From Candidatus Hinthialibacteria bacterium OLB16 (GTDB lineage Bacteria > Hinthialibacterota > Hinthialibacteria > OLB16), in contig LMZT01000052.1 of assembly GCA_001567115.1 (NCBI GenBank), positions 1-56,423 on the forward strand: a stretch of DNA of 56,423 nucleotides, read 5' to 3'. Position numbers and translations under genes: made by a program. Shown piece by piece: positions 37,726 to 47,309 of this stretch. Below the pieces are notes generated by a model, which did not search any database, was not told where the DNA came from, and was given only the letters and a program-made list of their open reading frames with translations. Numbering within the stretch: the stretch's first letter is position 1; each line of letters begins with the position of its first letter.

Positions 37726-40128
37726 TCAGGGTGATTGTACCTGAGCCGGGGCGTAAGAGGGATATTCTTTTTTCAATTGCTGGCGGAGCTTCTCCGCACC
37801 TTCAGTATCTCCCAGCTTTTCTCTGCACAGGGCCGATTTCTCCAATGCCAGAGGAGTCAATTCGGGATGCTGATACAGGATGCTGGTGCGTGCATAAGCC
37901 CGATAAGCCTCTTCATAGCTGCCAGAGTCAAATTCCACATCTCCCTGCAGAAGATAGAGCTGCGCCTCGTAGGCCGGTTGATCCATCTTTCCAGCCTGCA
38001 GGACACTGAAGGCGGCAACAACTTCCTTTGATGCATCCTCGATCTTGCCCATCTTTTCGAGCGCACGGCCGGCTCCGACATGGCTGGGAAAAACTTTTTT
38101 CCCCTGAGGGAATTGAGCCACGAGGTTTCTGTAATTCTCCAAAGCGGCTGCCCAACGCTCCCCTTTCTCATGGCAATAACCGCTCAGGAACAGCAGATTC
38201 TCTTTCTCTTCCTGTGGAAGTTCTTCTTCCTGCAGCGAGTGAATCACCTCCAGAGCAGTCTCCGTGCTGCCATGCTGAATCAGGGCATCGGTCATCCACA
38301 GCGCATATTCCTTCTGAAGTTTTTTCTCCGGAAAATTCTCCCTGTATCTCAAAAGGCTCGCCAGCACACCCTCCCGATTCCCATCCTTCGTGTAAGCAGC
38401 AGCCAGGAGCAGCAGCCCCTCCGCATTCCAGGTGCTTTTCGGAAAACCATGCGCCAGCGTCTCCAAGGCCTCGATCTGCTCCCGGGTTTTCCCGAGCTTC
38501 CCATAAGACTGTCCGAGAAGCAGCAGAACCTCCGGCAGCCATTCAGATCCGGAGAAATCCTTTCTGAAGAGTGAAAGGCTTTTCACTGCAGGATCAAAGT
38601 CTTCCGCACGCACCTGGCACCACCCCTCGAGATAGAGCGCCTTTTCACGCACTTCGGGGGTGGCGGAGGTCTGGCTGGCAGAGGCATACATAATCGCTGC
38701 AGAAGCCCATCGCCCGAGCTGGCGGTCACAATCGGCGCCACGCAGCCACCAGGAAATCCGGTCATTCAACGAATCACTCCCCTGGAGAATCCGGTCGACC
38801 TGGTTCCGGCAACGCTCCCACTGGCCATCTCGAAACGCCGCTTCCGCCTCGCCACGCTGGGCACGCTGATGGTAGGAAGATTTTTCAGGAACCTGTGCAT
38901 AGGCATCGGCTGCCGCTTTCCAGTCTCCCAGGCCCCGATAACCTTCGCCGCGCAGGAAATCGACTTCCTCCCCCCGGGCGCCTGCCTGAGCCGCTTGATC
39001 CAGAAATCCGAGCAGAGCCTTCCAGTCTTTCAAGGCCTGGGCGCACCAGGCGCGCCGCACCTCGATCTGTGCCCGCAGGGGAGCTTCACCGCTGCCTGGG
39101 GCAATGTTGGCTGTCTGCGCGGTTTCAGATGCCTCTCCATAGACCTGCTGCGCTTTCTTCCAATCTCTTGTCCGGTACCAACGGTTTCCTTCTATCAGGA
39201 ACCAGCGCAGACGGCTGGCAGGTGCTTTCAACTCCTTTTTCATGCGGGGTGAAAGCTGGTCGATGGCCTTCCAGTTCCCTGCTTCAAAAGCCAGGCGTGC
39301 GCTCTGCAGCAGAGCTGTTTCCCGTGCCTCACCTTCGCTGCCATCCGCCAGGCGCAGGAAGTGCTCACGTGCAGCCTCCTTGCGGCCGAGTTTTTCTTCG
39401 CAGGCCGCCAGCTCGGTAAGAACCCTTGCGTATGCGGGATCCTTCGGCGCACCGGCTTCACCCAGCCATTCCTCAAAATGCTGAGCAGCCTTTTCACAGT
39501 CCGGAATTCGGGCCTCTTCAAAGGCCACACCGAGCAGCGCGCGCCGTGCATTGGGGCTTTTTGGAAACTCTTTCCGGAATTTTTCCCACCAGTCAACCGC
39601 TTCTTGTGGCTTTCCCTGGCCGCTGTGCGCCGATCCGAGGCTGTACAGAACTCCTTCCCGGAATTCTGCTGGAAGGATCTGCTCCACCAGAGGCAGCAGG
39701 AGTGTAATGACCTGATCGAATTGGCCTTCATCGAGGCGTATTTTCGCCAGACGGTAAGCCGCCAGAGGGCGATACTCACCGGTTGCGCCTGAAGCGAGCA
39801 GGGCTTCATAGGCCTGGGCGGCTTCGGAGCTCTGGTTCTGCAACCGGAAAGCTTCTCCCAGGAAAAAATCGGCGATATCCCGCCTTTCCTTCCAGTCGGG
39901 ATTTTTGAGGTAAAGTTTGAATTCGGGGATTGCTGCCGCGTACTCACCCCTCTGGAAAAGGCCCAGGGCAAAATCCAGCTGGCGCTTTGCCGGTGAATCT
40001 GTCGCCTGTCCATGGCACACCGGAACCGATAACACAATGGTAAAACAGACCGCGGCAAAACAGACTGTCTTCCTCACCGGGAGACTCCAGGAAGTTGTTC
40101 GCCTGCCGTTTGGCTGCCACCAGATCAT
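37726..40128 (-). CDS. exported TPR-repeat protein
   Basis: An 800-residue protein with a signal peptide (VCFAAVCFTIVLSVPVCHG) and then about 18 TPR-like helix pairs through its whole length, for example KRQLDFALGLFQRGEYAAAI and EYALWMTDALIQHGSTETAL. It has the style of YbgF/BamD-type periplasmic scaffolds. The ATG at 40128 lies 20 bases after the HAD gene; TTG at 40173 is also open but would overlap that gene. The vWA gene starts immediately after its stop, so they probably work together in the periplasm, by protein contacts I cannot define. Confidence 0.8.
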   Translation of the reverse strand: MIWWQPNGRRTTSWSLPVRKTVCFAAVCFTIVLSVPVCHGQATDSPAKRQLDFALGLFQRGEYAAAIPEFKLYLKNPDWKERRDIADFFLGEAFRLQNQSSEAAQAYEALLASGATGEYRPLAAYRLAKIRLDEGQFDQVITLLLPLVEQILPAEFREGVLYSLGSAHSGQGKPQEAVDWWEKFRKEFPKSPNARRALLGVAFEEARIPDCEKAAQHFEEWLGEAGAPKDPAYARVLTELAACEEKLGRKEAAREHFLRLADGSEGEARETALLQSARLAFEAGNWKAIDQLSPRMKKELKAPASRLRWFLIEGNRWYRTRDWKKAQQVYGEASETAQTANIAPGSGEAPLRAQIEVRRAWCAQALKDWKALLGFLDQAAQAGARGEEVDFLRGEGYRGLGDWKAAADAYAQVPEKSSYHQRAQRGEAEAAFRDGQWERCRNQVDRILQGSDSLNDRISWWLRGADCDRQLGRWASAAIMYASASQTSATPEVREKALYLEGWCQVRAEDFDPAVKSLSLFRKDFSGSEWLPEVLLLLGQSYGKLGKTREQIEALETLAHGFPKSTWNAEGLLLLAAAYTKDGNREGVLASLLRYRENFPEKKLQKEYALWMTDALIQHGSTETALEVIHSLQEEELPQEEKENLLFLSGYCHEKGERWAAALENYRNLVAQFPQGKKVFPSHVGAGRALEKMGKIEDASKEVVAAFSVLQAGKMDQPAYEAQLYLLQGDVEFDSGSYEEAYRAYARTSILYQHPELTPLALEKSALCREKLGDTEGAEKLRQQLKKEYPSYAPAQVQSP

Positions 40129-40147
40129 GTCGCGCACTGTTTCCGTT

Positions 40148-40990
40148 TCAATCCACCCGGTCGATATCTCCAAACAGGTAGTCGATCAGGGTCTCGGCGC
40201 AGCTGAATTCCGGGATGATGATGTCCGCTCCCGCTTTAATCAGGCGTTCCCGTTTCCATTCGTCGATCCCTTCGCCGGTCTGTTCGTTGGTCGCCAGTCC
40301 GACCGCGATCCCACCAACCTCTTTGGTATTTTCAATTTCCACATACCCATCCCCGAAGGTCAGCAGGCTTTCTCCAGGGACCTGGTTTTCACGAAGCAGG
40401 CGTTCGATCACAATTTTCTTGGAGTGTTTTTTATAGTCGTCCTGCGCTCCATAGATGCCATCGAAATAGTGGTTCACCTTGACCAGGGCCGACTCATTCT
40501 TGACAAAAGGTTCATCGGTGCCGCTGGCCACATACATGCGAACTCCGCGGGCTTTCAGCAGGTCAAGAAGCCGGTAGGAGCCTCGCACAACCATCTGCTC
40601 CGGCTGGACTTTTCCAGTTTCGAGGGCTTCGATCCTGTCTTTGATCCTGTCCCACAGCAGGTCCAGATACTCTTTCTTGTAAACCAGGGGATCTTCAGGG
40701 TTCCCGCCGCGATCCCGGATCATGTCCGCCAAGCCGATCATCTGGTAAATAGTCTGTTTTCCAGTCGTTTCCGCGACAAAATCCTCGACTATGGCATGGA
40801 GCTGCTGCTCTGTTTCTCCGGTTTTCAATTCCAGCAGCCTTCTTACCAGCATTGGAATCATGACCTGCTGCCAGCCTTCACGGATCAGGGAGATTGTCCC
40901 ATCAAAATCAAATAATACGTGTTTGATGCAGCCTCTTTTAATTTCCGGGTTGATAATTTCGATCGAAGATCGTTGGTCAGCAGGCGTCAT
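40148..40990 (-). CDS. HAD-superfamily phosphatase
   Basis: A roughly 280-residue hydrolase with HAD motif I FDFDGTISLI, motif II YVASGTDEP, a conserved Lys in the KKHSKKIVIERLL region and motif III/IV LLTFGDGYVEIENT. The helical cap lies between motifs I and II. The Asp pair fits phosphatase activity; GDGYVE and the cap suggest a phosphoglycolate phosphatase-like relative of uncertain substrate. I chose the ATG at 40990; AAGGAG is 12 bases upstream, so a TTG at 40996 is also plausible. The TPR and vWA genes follow. Confidence 0.82.
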   Translation of the reverse strand: MTPADQRSSIEIINPEIKRGCIKHVLFDFDGTISLIREGWQQVMIPMLVRRLLELKTGETEQQLHAIVEDFVAETTGKQTIYQMIGLADMIRDRGGNPEDPLVYKKEYLDLLWDRIKDRIEALETGKVQPEQMVVRGSYRLLDLLKARGVRMYVASGTDEPFVKNESALVKVNHYFDGIYGAQDDYKKHSKKIVIERLLRENQVPGESLLTFGDGYVEIENTKEVGGIAVGLATNEQTGEGIDEWKRERLIKAGADIIIPEFSCAETLIDYLFGDIDRVD

Positions 40991-41127
40991 TCCCAATTTA
41001 TTCTCCTTAAGAATTCGTTGTTTGAAGGTATCAGCAGCCATCGAGGTTGGCAAGCAAACTCCCTTTTTTTGAAAAACTCATCCTTCACAAAACTGTTTTA
41101 AGGGATTAAGTTAAAAGAAACTCACTT

Positions 41128-42264
41128 ATGATTGGAACAAACCCTGGAATGCACGGAAAATCAACACAGCATACTGTATCCTTTGTTTACACTGTCCGTG
41201 TTGTCTTCATTCTGCTCTCCACAGTTTTTCAGCGGCCTGGCCTGTTTCTTTCAATCCGGGGCTTGAAGGAGATCCGTTCGTCTGGGCGGGTTTCGGCTTC
41301 GTGATATCCATGGTGATAGTGCTGGTCGAGGCCTTTATCAAAGATTTCTATCCCAAGACACTGGCTGTGGCGTTTGGGGGGGTTGATGATCGGCCTGGTG
41401 CTGGCCTCTCTGGCTTCCAACATTCTTCCACCCGCGAGCCTGATCGGCGATGCGCCACGCGCTACCGGAATTGTCGGGCTGTATCTGTTTCTGGGGTATC
41501 TTTCGACTGTATTCGCATTGAGGTATGTGGAACGCATCGACCTCTCCTCCAATCGTTTTCTGACCGCTGATGAACCGCGCCTCAAAGGCTGCAAACTGCT
41601 CGATACCTCCGTCCTGATCGATGGACGGATGCTGGATGCAGTCAAAACCGGCTTCATGGATGGCATCTATGTCATTCCCAAGTTCATCCTCGATGAACTT
41701 CAGAATATCGCGGACTCTCCAGATTCTTCCCGGCGCCAGCGGGGGAGGCGCGGCCTGGATGTTGTCCGCGCTCTCAAGGAAACAAGCCTCAATCTGGAAA
41801 TCCTCCAGAAAGATTATCCCCATATTCAGGCTGTCGATGCCAAGCTGATCCAGTGCGCCAAGGATTACCAGGCGCGGATTGTGACCAACGACTTCAACCT
41901 CAACAAGGTCGCGGAAATTCAGAACATCCCGGTCCTCAACATCAATGACCTGACCAATGCGCTCAAACCGGTCATCCTTCCGGGCGAGTCGCTGACTGTT
42001 ACTGTCCTCAAACCCGGAAAGGAAGCCGGGCAGGGTGTCGGCTATCTCGATGATGGCACCATGGTGGTGGTTGAAGATGGCATCAACCATCTTCGCCAGG
42101 AGCTCGATGTGATGGTCACCAGCATCCTTCAGACCACCGCCGGACGCATGATTTTCGGGCGTGTTCCCATTGAAGATGTGTACTCCGGCGACCGCCAGGC
42201 GGCATCCCTCCGCCAATCCCGCAAGGTAGTCGATCTCGAATCCGGGCGCGAACCACTCCGCTGA
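41128..42264 (+). CDS. YacL-like PIN-TRAM membrane protein (two frameshifts)
   Basis: A predicted 378-residue protein of the YacL/PilT-N family: N-terminal membrane helices (VSFVYTVRVVFILLSTV; WAGFGFVISMVIVLVE; GLMIGLVLASLASNIL), a PIN ribonuclease domain with LLDTSVLIDGRM, ILDELQNIAD, VDAKLIQCA and VTNDFNLNK, then a TRAM RNA-binding domain (GESLTVTVLKPGKEAGQGVG). Two single-base errors cancel: a missing T in 41225-41229 and an extra G in the G7 run 41376-41382. The start at 41128 is weakly supported. mnmE follows after 15 bases. Its RNA target is unknown. Confidence 0.82.
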
Positions 42265-42279
42265 GTCCTCATCGATGCG

Positions 42280-43671
42280 ATGAAGGATATCTTTTTCCGG
42301 CAGGATACGATTGTCGCTCAGTCGACCTCCCCGGGCCGGGGCGCAATCGGAATCCTCCGATTATCCGGCGATTCTGTCCTGGACATCCTTTCTCCCCACT
42401 GGAAAGGCAGAGACCTGCGAACCCTCCCGCCACGATATTTTACGCTTGGCCACATACTCGACAGAGAATCTCATCCGCTCGATGAAGCCCTGCTGGTCCT
42501 GTTCAATGCCCCTCATTCCTATACCGGCGAGGACATGGCGGAGCTTCACTGCCATGGGAACCCCTTCCTGCTGGCTGACATCCAAAGGGTCCTGTGCCAG
42601 GCGGGTGCCAGGATTGCCGAACCAGGTGAATTCACCTTTCGAGCCTTCCGCAATGGCCGCATGACTTTCACTCAGGCAGAGTCTGTCGCCGATTTGATCG
42701 AAGCACGCGGTGCCTGGGCCAGAAGAAATGCCTTGTCGGTCCTTGTGGAGAATGGAGATGCCTGGATCCGGGAACTGCTCGACCAGGTGATTAATCTCTG
42801 GGTTCCCATCGAAGCCGATATTGAATTCCCGACCGAGGGAATCGATGCCCTTGCGTTCGATCAGCTGCTCCAGCCGCTCCAGGCGCTGGAGAATCGCATC
42901 GTTGAGCTGCTTCAGCACTCCACACGGTATGCGCGCCTGCAGGAAGGGTTCCGGGTGGTCCTGGCAGGGAAACCCAACGCCGGGAAATCGAGTTTATTGA
43001 ATGCCTTGCTCGGATACAACCGCGCACTGGTCACCGATATTCCCGGAACAACCCGGGATACCCTCGAAGAGCAGATCGAGATCAACGGTATTCCGGTCCG
43101 CCTGATCGATACAGCCGGTCTTGGGGAAGCCCGGGATGTTCTCGATGCTTTCGGAATGGAACGCAGCCGCAAAGCCCTGTCTCAAGCCGATCTGATCCTG
43201 CTCGTCCTGGATTCCACCTGTGAGGATCCGAGCGAGGCAACCAAATGGGGTCTGGAGTGGATTCAAGACCATGATTACGACGGGCAAACCCCAATCCTGA
43301 CCGTTGCGGCAAAATGCGACCTGCTCTCAGAGGATTCGGGATGGAAAACTCTAGCGGAGGCGGTACTGGTTTCCTCACTCTCGCGGGAAGGGCTGGATCA
43401 TCTCAGCGCCTCCATCGCACAGGTACTGCAGGCCTCGGGTGTGGTCAACCTGGATGAGCGCGTCATGTTGAACCAGCGCCAGGAGTCCGTGCTGCAGCGC
43501 GCCAGAGAAGCGGTCCAGCGCGCACGGTCGAATGCTGTCAATCGCTTCCCCCAGGAGCTCATCGCGACAGACCTTGCCGAAGCCAGATCCGCTCTCGAGG
43601 AACTCTCCGGGCAGAATATCCAGGTCGATCTATTGGGAACGATTTTCAGCCGCTTCTGTCTCGGCAAGTAA
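42280..43671 (+). CDS. mnmE: tRNA uridine-5-carboxymethylaminomethyl modification GTPase
   Basis: With MnmG it installs the cmnm5 group at wobble U34 of several tRNAs. The 463-residue protein has the N-terminal folate-binding domain (STSPGRGAIGILRLSG; PHSYTGEDMAELHCHGNP), a helical domain, the GTPase motifs GKPNAGKSS, TDIPGTTRDT and DTAGL, and the hallmark C-terminus FCLGK, whose Cys is catalytic-site associated. It is complete. A terminator follows. Confidence 0.97.
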   Translation: MKDIFFRQDTIVAQSTSPGRGAIGILRLSGDSVLDILSPHWKGRDLRTLPPRYFTLGHILDRESHPLDEALLVLFNAPHSYTGEDMAELHCHGNPFLLADIQRVLCQAGARIAEPGEFTFRAFRNGRMTFTQAESVADLIEARGAWARRNALSVLVENGDAWIRELLDQVINLWVPIEADIEFPTEGIDALAFDQLLQPLQALENRIVELLQHSTRYARLQEGFRVVLAGKPNAGKSSLLNALLGYNRALVTDIPGTTRDTLEEQIEINGIPVRLIDTAGLGEARDVLDAFGMERSRKALSQADLILLVLDSTCEDPSEATKWGLEWIQDHDYDGQTPILTVAAKCDLLSEDSGWKTLAEAVLVSSLSREGLDHLSASIAQVLQASGVVNLDERVMLNQRQESVLQRAREAVQRARSNAVNRFPQELIATDLAEARSALEELSGQNIQVDLLGTIFSRFCLGK

Positions 43672-43700
43672 AAAGGGGTGGATAATCCACCCCTTTCTCC
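43671..43700. terminator. bidirectional intrinsic terminator
   Basis: The stem GGGGTGGAT/ATCCACCCC is flanked by A-rich and T-rich tracts. It ends mnmE on the plus strand (CCCCTTTC) and the large secreted-protein operon on the minus strand (CCCCTTTTTAC). Confidence 0.8.
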
Positions 43701-43739
43701 TTCCTCCGGTCTCTCTCTTTCTTCACGGCTTCAGGGCTT

Positions 43740-46700
43740 TCAAGGCGCAGTCGGGGATGGAGTCGGTGTCGGTCCCGGACCATACCAGTAATGCGCGAAG
43801 TCAAAGATGATATGTGAATTGACCTCGATGTACTTGAGCATATCCAGCAACGCCTGGGCATTGTAGTTGAGTATCGGTGTGTTGGTGATTGTGGGTGTCC
43901 GGGTGATTGTCGGTGTCGAGGATGGCGTAGGTGATGTTGTCGCTGTCGCTGTGGCGGTCGGCGGCACCTGTGTGTGGGTGGCTGTCGCAGTCACAGTGGG
44001 AGTATGAGTCACGGTCGGAATCACGATGATCCCTGTCGGAGTTGGTGTCGTATTCAACGGATTCGACTGATTGTTGAATGGATCGGATCCGGCATTGTAT
44101 TCATCTTCATTGTTATAACCATCGCCATCACTGTCTTCCTGGCCATCGACGACACCATTGCCATCTCCATCGGCGTTGTAAGGTGCAAGGCCGCAGACAG
44201 TCAATGCCGCTTCAAACGAATCCGGCAGGCCATCGTTATCCGCATCCTCATCTTCCACATTGCCGATGCCATCCCCATCCGTATCCACCTGGTCGGGATT
44301 ATAGACATTCGGGGAGTTGTCCACACTCGAACAGACCCCATCGTGATCGGGGTCATCACACAACTTGGCGCCGAGCGCCATCCAGGAGATCCTCTTCGGT
44401 GTGACCGCTCCGCCACCGGCTGCCGCATCCTTTTTCACCCGCACTTTGAAGTTGTTGACAGTCACCTGGCTCACCAGCACATTCAGCCCGGAACCTTCAA
44501 CAGAAACCAGCAGGTTCGGAGGCGCGGTGAAAGCAGAATCGAAGTTAACCGTCTTTGTCGTTTCATCGACCATCTCCGCGCCTGCATCACCTGGAAAAGC
44601 CAGATCCTCAGGCATCAGAGCCATCCAGGCGACATCTTCCTGGTATCCGGCGGGTGGTGCCTGAGCGGCATTGGCGCGTACCCGCAACCGGAAACCGAGA
44701 TAGTTGATTCCGGTGATTTCTGGGTAATAAGTCCTCATCGGATCGTTTTCACTCTGGATGGTGGCAAACACCAGAGGTTTTGTCCCGAAGGTAAAAGGCA
44801 CATTGAACATGATTCCCTGCACCGCGGAGCCGATGCTGGCCACTCCCATCTGCCAACGATCAGGCGCATGGGAAACAACCAGATAGGACACACGCTCCGG
44901 AGCGAAAATCACCCCCGGCAGTCCAGCATCTTTTTCTGCACGCAGATCGAATGACGACAGGCCGACATTTCGGATATTCGCCAGCGGTGAAAGGCCGGAA
45001 TTATTGGTCACCGGGTTGGCAAACACCTTGGGTGCAGCTGCCTGAGGATTCGGGTAGTTTACTGGAACAAATGCCCCCGTTGCGTTTGTCGTTGAATGGC
45101 GGAATATCGCATCGCTCGAATCATTGGGATCGAGCCCTGAAAAGAACTCGACTCCATCCGGATATCCGTCACCATCCGTATCCGCCGATGTGACCCCATA
45201 TCCGAATTCCTCTTCGAAGGGATCTCCAAGGCCATCATTGTCGTCATCGGGATCACATCCATCTCCGACACCGTTGCTGTCGGTGTCGAGTCCGTTTCCT
45301 GATGAAGCGGGGCAATTGTCGCTGGGATCAGGGACACCATCGCCATCCGTGTCCGCATGGAAGATGCTGGTTTCCCTTCCTTTATTCAAACCCATGGCTT
45401 CGATGTAGTTGGCCAGGTCGTCCTCATCGAGATCCTCGAATGGATTCAGCAGCAGGCAGAGCGGATAGCCTGAAGCGAGCATTTGGGGATAGGACAGGCT
45501 CAGCGACAGCACCGCCGGGTAGGCAATGTTCAGATTGTATGCCTTTTTTCCAACCAGAATTTCGAGATCCTGGCCGAACGCATAATCCGCATAGCACTGC
45601 TCGACAATCGCCATGGCTGAGCACGCGGGATCGATGACTAGATCCTGCAGATCCTCAACCAGCATGTTGATTCCATTTCGCGGAATCGGACTGAGTGCAT
45701 CTGGAAGGTAGCCCGGGGAGGCCAGGCGGTTGGTGAGCAGTTCGAGAACCTTAAGGGGTGGGCTGAAAGCCGGGCGTCCACTGACAAAGACCTTCTCCGG
45801 AGGCAATCCTGCCAGGTAACCGAGCACCCGGTCCAGCGCAGTCATGACCACAGTCTCTGTGATTCCCACTACCAGCCCGTTTTCAAACAGCAGCAGACGC
45901 GCCTGCAATAGAGAGGCATAAGCAGCCATCCAGTCACTGAGCAACTGGTCTTCGCTCTTCCCATCGGCATACCACGAGGATGCCTCAATTTCCGATGGCC
46001 GCGGATCATCCCGGTATGGCAGATAACGCCGTGCAGACCATTCTGTCCTGGTTTTGTTGAGTTGATTGGTATCAGGATCTGTTCTGGTAATACAACGGAT
46101 CACCGAGGGCCGGCCACGCGGGGTGCGGATGCTGCTGAATGTTGTCAGCGAGTCGCTGATGGAATTCAAAACTGCACCGCTCAGTTCGCTGAAATACAGA
46201 TTATTTTCACAGGAGCCACAGGAAACGAGGCCCTGCACTTCTCCGCTGATGATGGACTCGACTTCATACAACCACCGCGAGGTTGGCTTTGACAAGGGAT
46301 CTCCTCCCGCGGTCCCACGCAGAGCCTCATCGAAATCAGGCCATCCATCCCCATCCAGATCGGAAGGAACCAGTGGCGGGGAATAGGATGGTGCAGGCCC
46401 AGGCGGATAATCATTCGAATCAGCCGGATTAGTCCCTCCTGCTGCTTCATCGGCATTGCTGAATCCATCTCCATCGCTGTCCGCATCATCTGGGTCGGAG
46501 TCCCTGAGAATCTCATCCAGATCGTTAAAACCATCCCCATCGGTGTCTTTGAGAAGATCGGCGATGAACGGATTAAACGGGTTGTTCGGATATTTCTTAG
46601 TCAGGATAACCTCGATGATATCCGGGATCCCATCTCCATCGGTATCGATTGAAGTGGGCTGGTCAATGGTATAGGTGGCGGTTTTTTCAGGTGAATAGAG

Positions 46701-47261
46701 GCCGCCATCCACGCTTCGCACCTTGAGTGTCGTTGACTTGACAAAAATCATGTTGACTGAATTGCTTCCCGTAGGCTGCCAGGCGGCGTTGTCGTTGTCG
46801 TAGATTTCAATCAGCGCTGTGGATGGATATCCCTTGACCGTCACTGAAATGGAATATCCATATTCACCGGCAACCGGGGTTAATGAGATTCCGGGTGCAG
46901 CCGACGACGGGCTTGAAAAAAGAGATTCACCGAAACTGAACAGAGATACTCCCGGGCCTGTCGAAGGCACTGCCGGGAACTGGCTCTTGAGGTCATTTGT
47001 CAGCCAGTGCTCCCCCGGAGTGAAGGTATATGGCTCTGCCCCAGTACCGGACAGGCTGGGAGGGGATCCCGGCGAATACTCCTCATAACTGATTTTTGAG
47101 GCATTGATCTGGGTCGTGTAGTCGCCGACATGGTACGACTTCTTGATCTGCCCGGCCGCATCGAAAACAAGCACATTCTCATTCGTCGTGAGGTCCAATG
47201 CCTCCGATTGAATGACCATCATGCTCAAGAGCAGCGTCAGCAAGGATAATCTGAAAGCCAT
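43740..47261 (-). CDS. secreted TSP3-repeat protein with Thr/Pro linker
   Basis: A roughly 1,173-residue exported protein. After a signal peptide (FRLSLLTLLLSMMVIQSEA), three clusters of thrombospondin type 3 calcium-binding repeats (DTDGDGIPD-type) occur at about residues 205-305, 635-715 and 970-1065. Between the second and third, two tandem segments (TKPLVFATIQSENDP ... DVAWMALMPE and PPNLLVSVEGSGLN ... RISWMALGAKL) resemble H-type-lectin-like domains; this is inference. A Thr/Pro-rich linker (about 1070-1127) leads to a short conserved-looking tail containing MLKYIEVNSHIIFDFAHYWY. AAGAAGG precedes the ATG at 47261. It is the last gene of the operon, 48 bases after its neighbour. Confidence 0.78.
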   Translation of the reverse strand: MAFRLSLLTLLLSMMVIQSEALDLTTNENVLVFDAAGQIKKSYHVGDYTTQINASKISYEEYSPGSPPSLSGTGAEPYTFTPGEHWLTNDLKSQFPAVPSTGPGVSLFSFGESLFSSPSSAAPGISLTPVAGEYGYSISVTVKGYPSTALIEIYDNDNAAWQPTGSNSVNMIFVKSTTLKVRSVDGGLYSPEKTATYTIDQPTSIDTDGDGIPDIIEVILTKKYPNNPFNPFIADLLKDTDGDGFNDLDEILRDSDPDDADSDGDGFSNADEAAGGTNPADSNDYPPGPAPSYSPPLVPSDLDGDGWPDFDEALRGTAGGDPLSKPTSRWLYEVESIISGEVQGLVSCGSCENNLYFSELSGAVLNSISDSLTTFSSIRTPRGRPSVIRCITRTDPDTNQLNKTRTEWSARRYLPYRDDPRPSEIEASSWYADGKSEDQLLSDWMAAYASLLQARLLLFENGLVVGITETVVMTALDRVLGYLAGLPPEKVFVSGRPAFSPPLKVLELLTNRLASPGYLPDALSPIPRNGINMLVEDLQDLVIDPACSAMAIVEQCYADYAFGQDLEILVGKKAYNLNIAYPAVLSLSLSYPQMLASGYPLCLLLNPFEDLDEDDLANYIEAMGLNKGRETSIFHADTDGDGVPDPSDNCPASSGNGLDTDSNGVGDGCDPDDDNDGLGDPFEEEFGYGVTSADTDGDGYPDGVEFFSGLDPNDSSDAIFRHSTTNATGAFVPVNYPNPQAAAPKVFANPVTNNSGLSPLANIRNVGLSSFDLRAEKDAGLPGVIFAPERVSYLVVSHAPDRWQMGVASIGSAVQGIMFNVPFTFGTKPLVFATIQSENDPMRTYYPEITGINYLGFRLRVRANAAQAPPAGYQEDVAWMALMPEDLAFPGDAGAEMVDETTKTVNFDSAFTAPPNLLVSVEGSGLNVLVSQVTVNNFKVRVKKDAAAGGGAVTPKRISWMALGAKLCDDPDHDGVCSSVDNSPNVYNPDQVDTDGDGIGNVEDEDADNDGLPDSFEAALTVCGLAPYNADGDGNGVVDGQEDSDGDGYNNEDEYNAGSDPFNNQSNPLNTTPTPTGIIVIPTVTHTPTVTATATHTQVPPTATATATTSPTPSSTPTITRTPTITNTPILNYNAQALLDMLKYIEVNSHIIFDFAHYWYGPGPTPTPSPTAP

Positions 47262-47309
47262 GGTCGTGCCTTCTTGTGTATTCATCATTCTTTCTATCGT
47301 TTCCTGACC

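Noticed and set aside
41338-42216. 292-codon minus-strand ORF opposite the yacL-like gene
   Set aside because: The plus strand encodes clear PIN and TRAM motifs, so this is a shadow.
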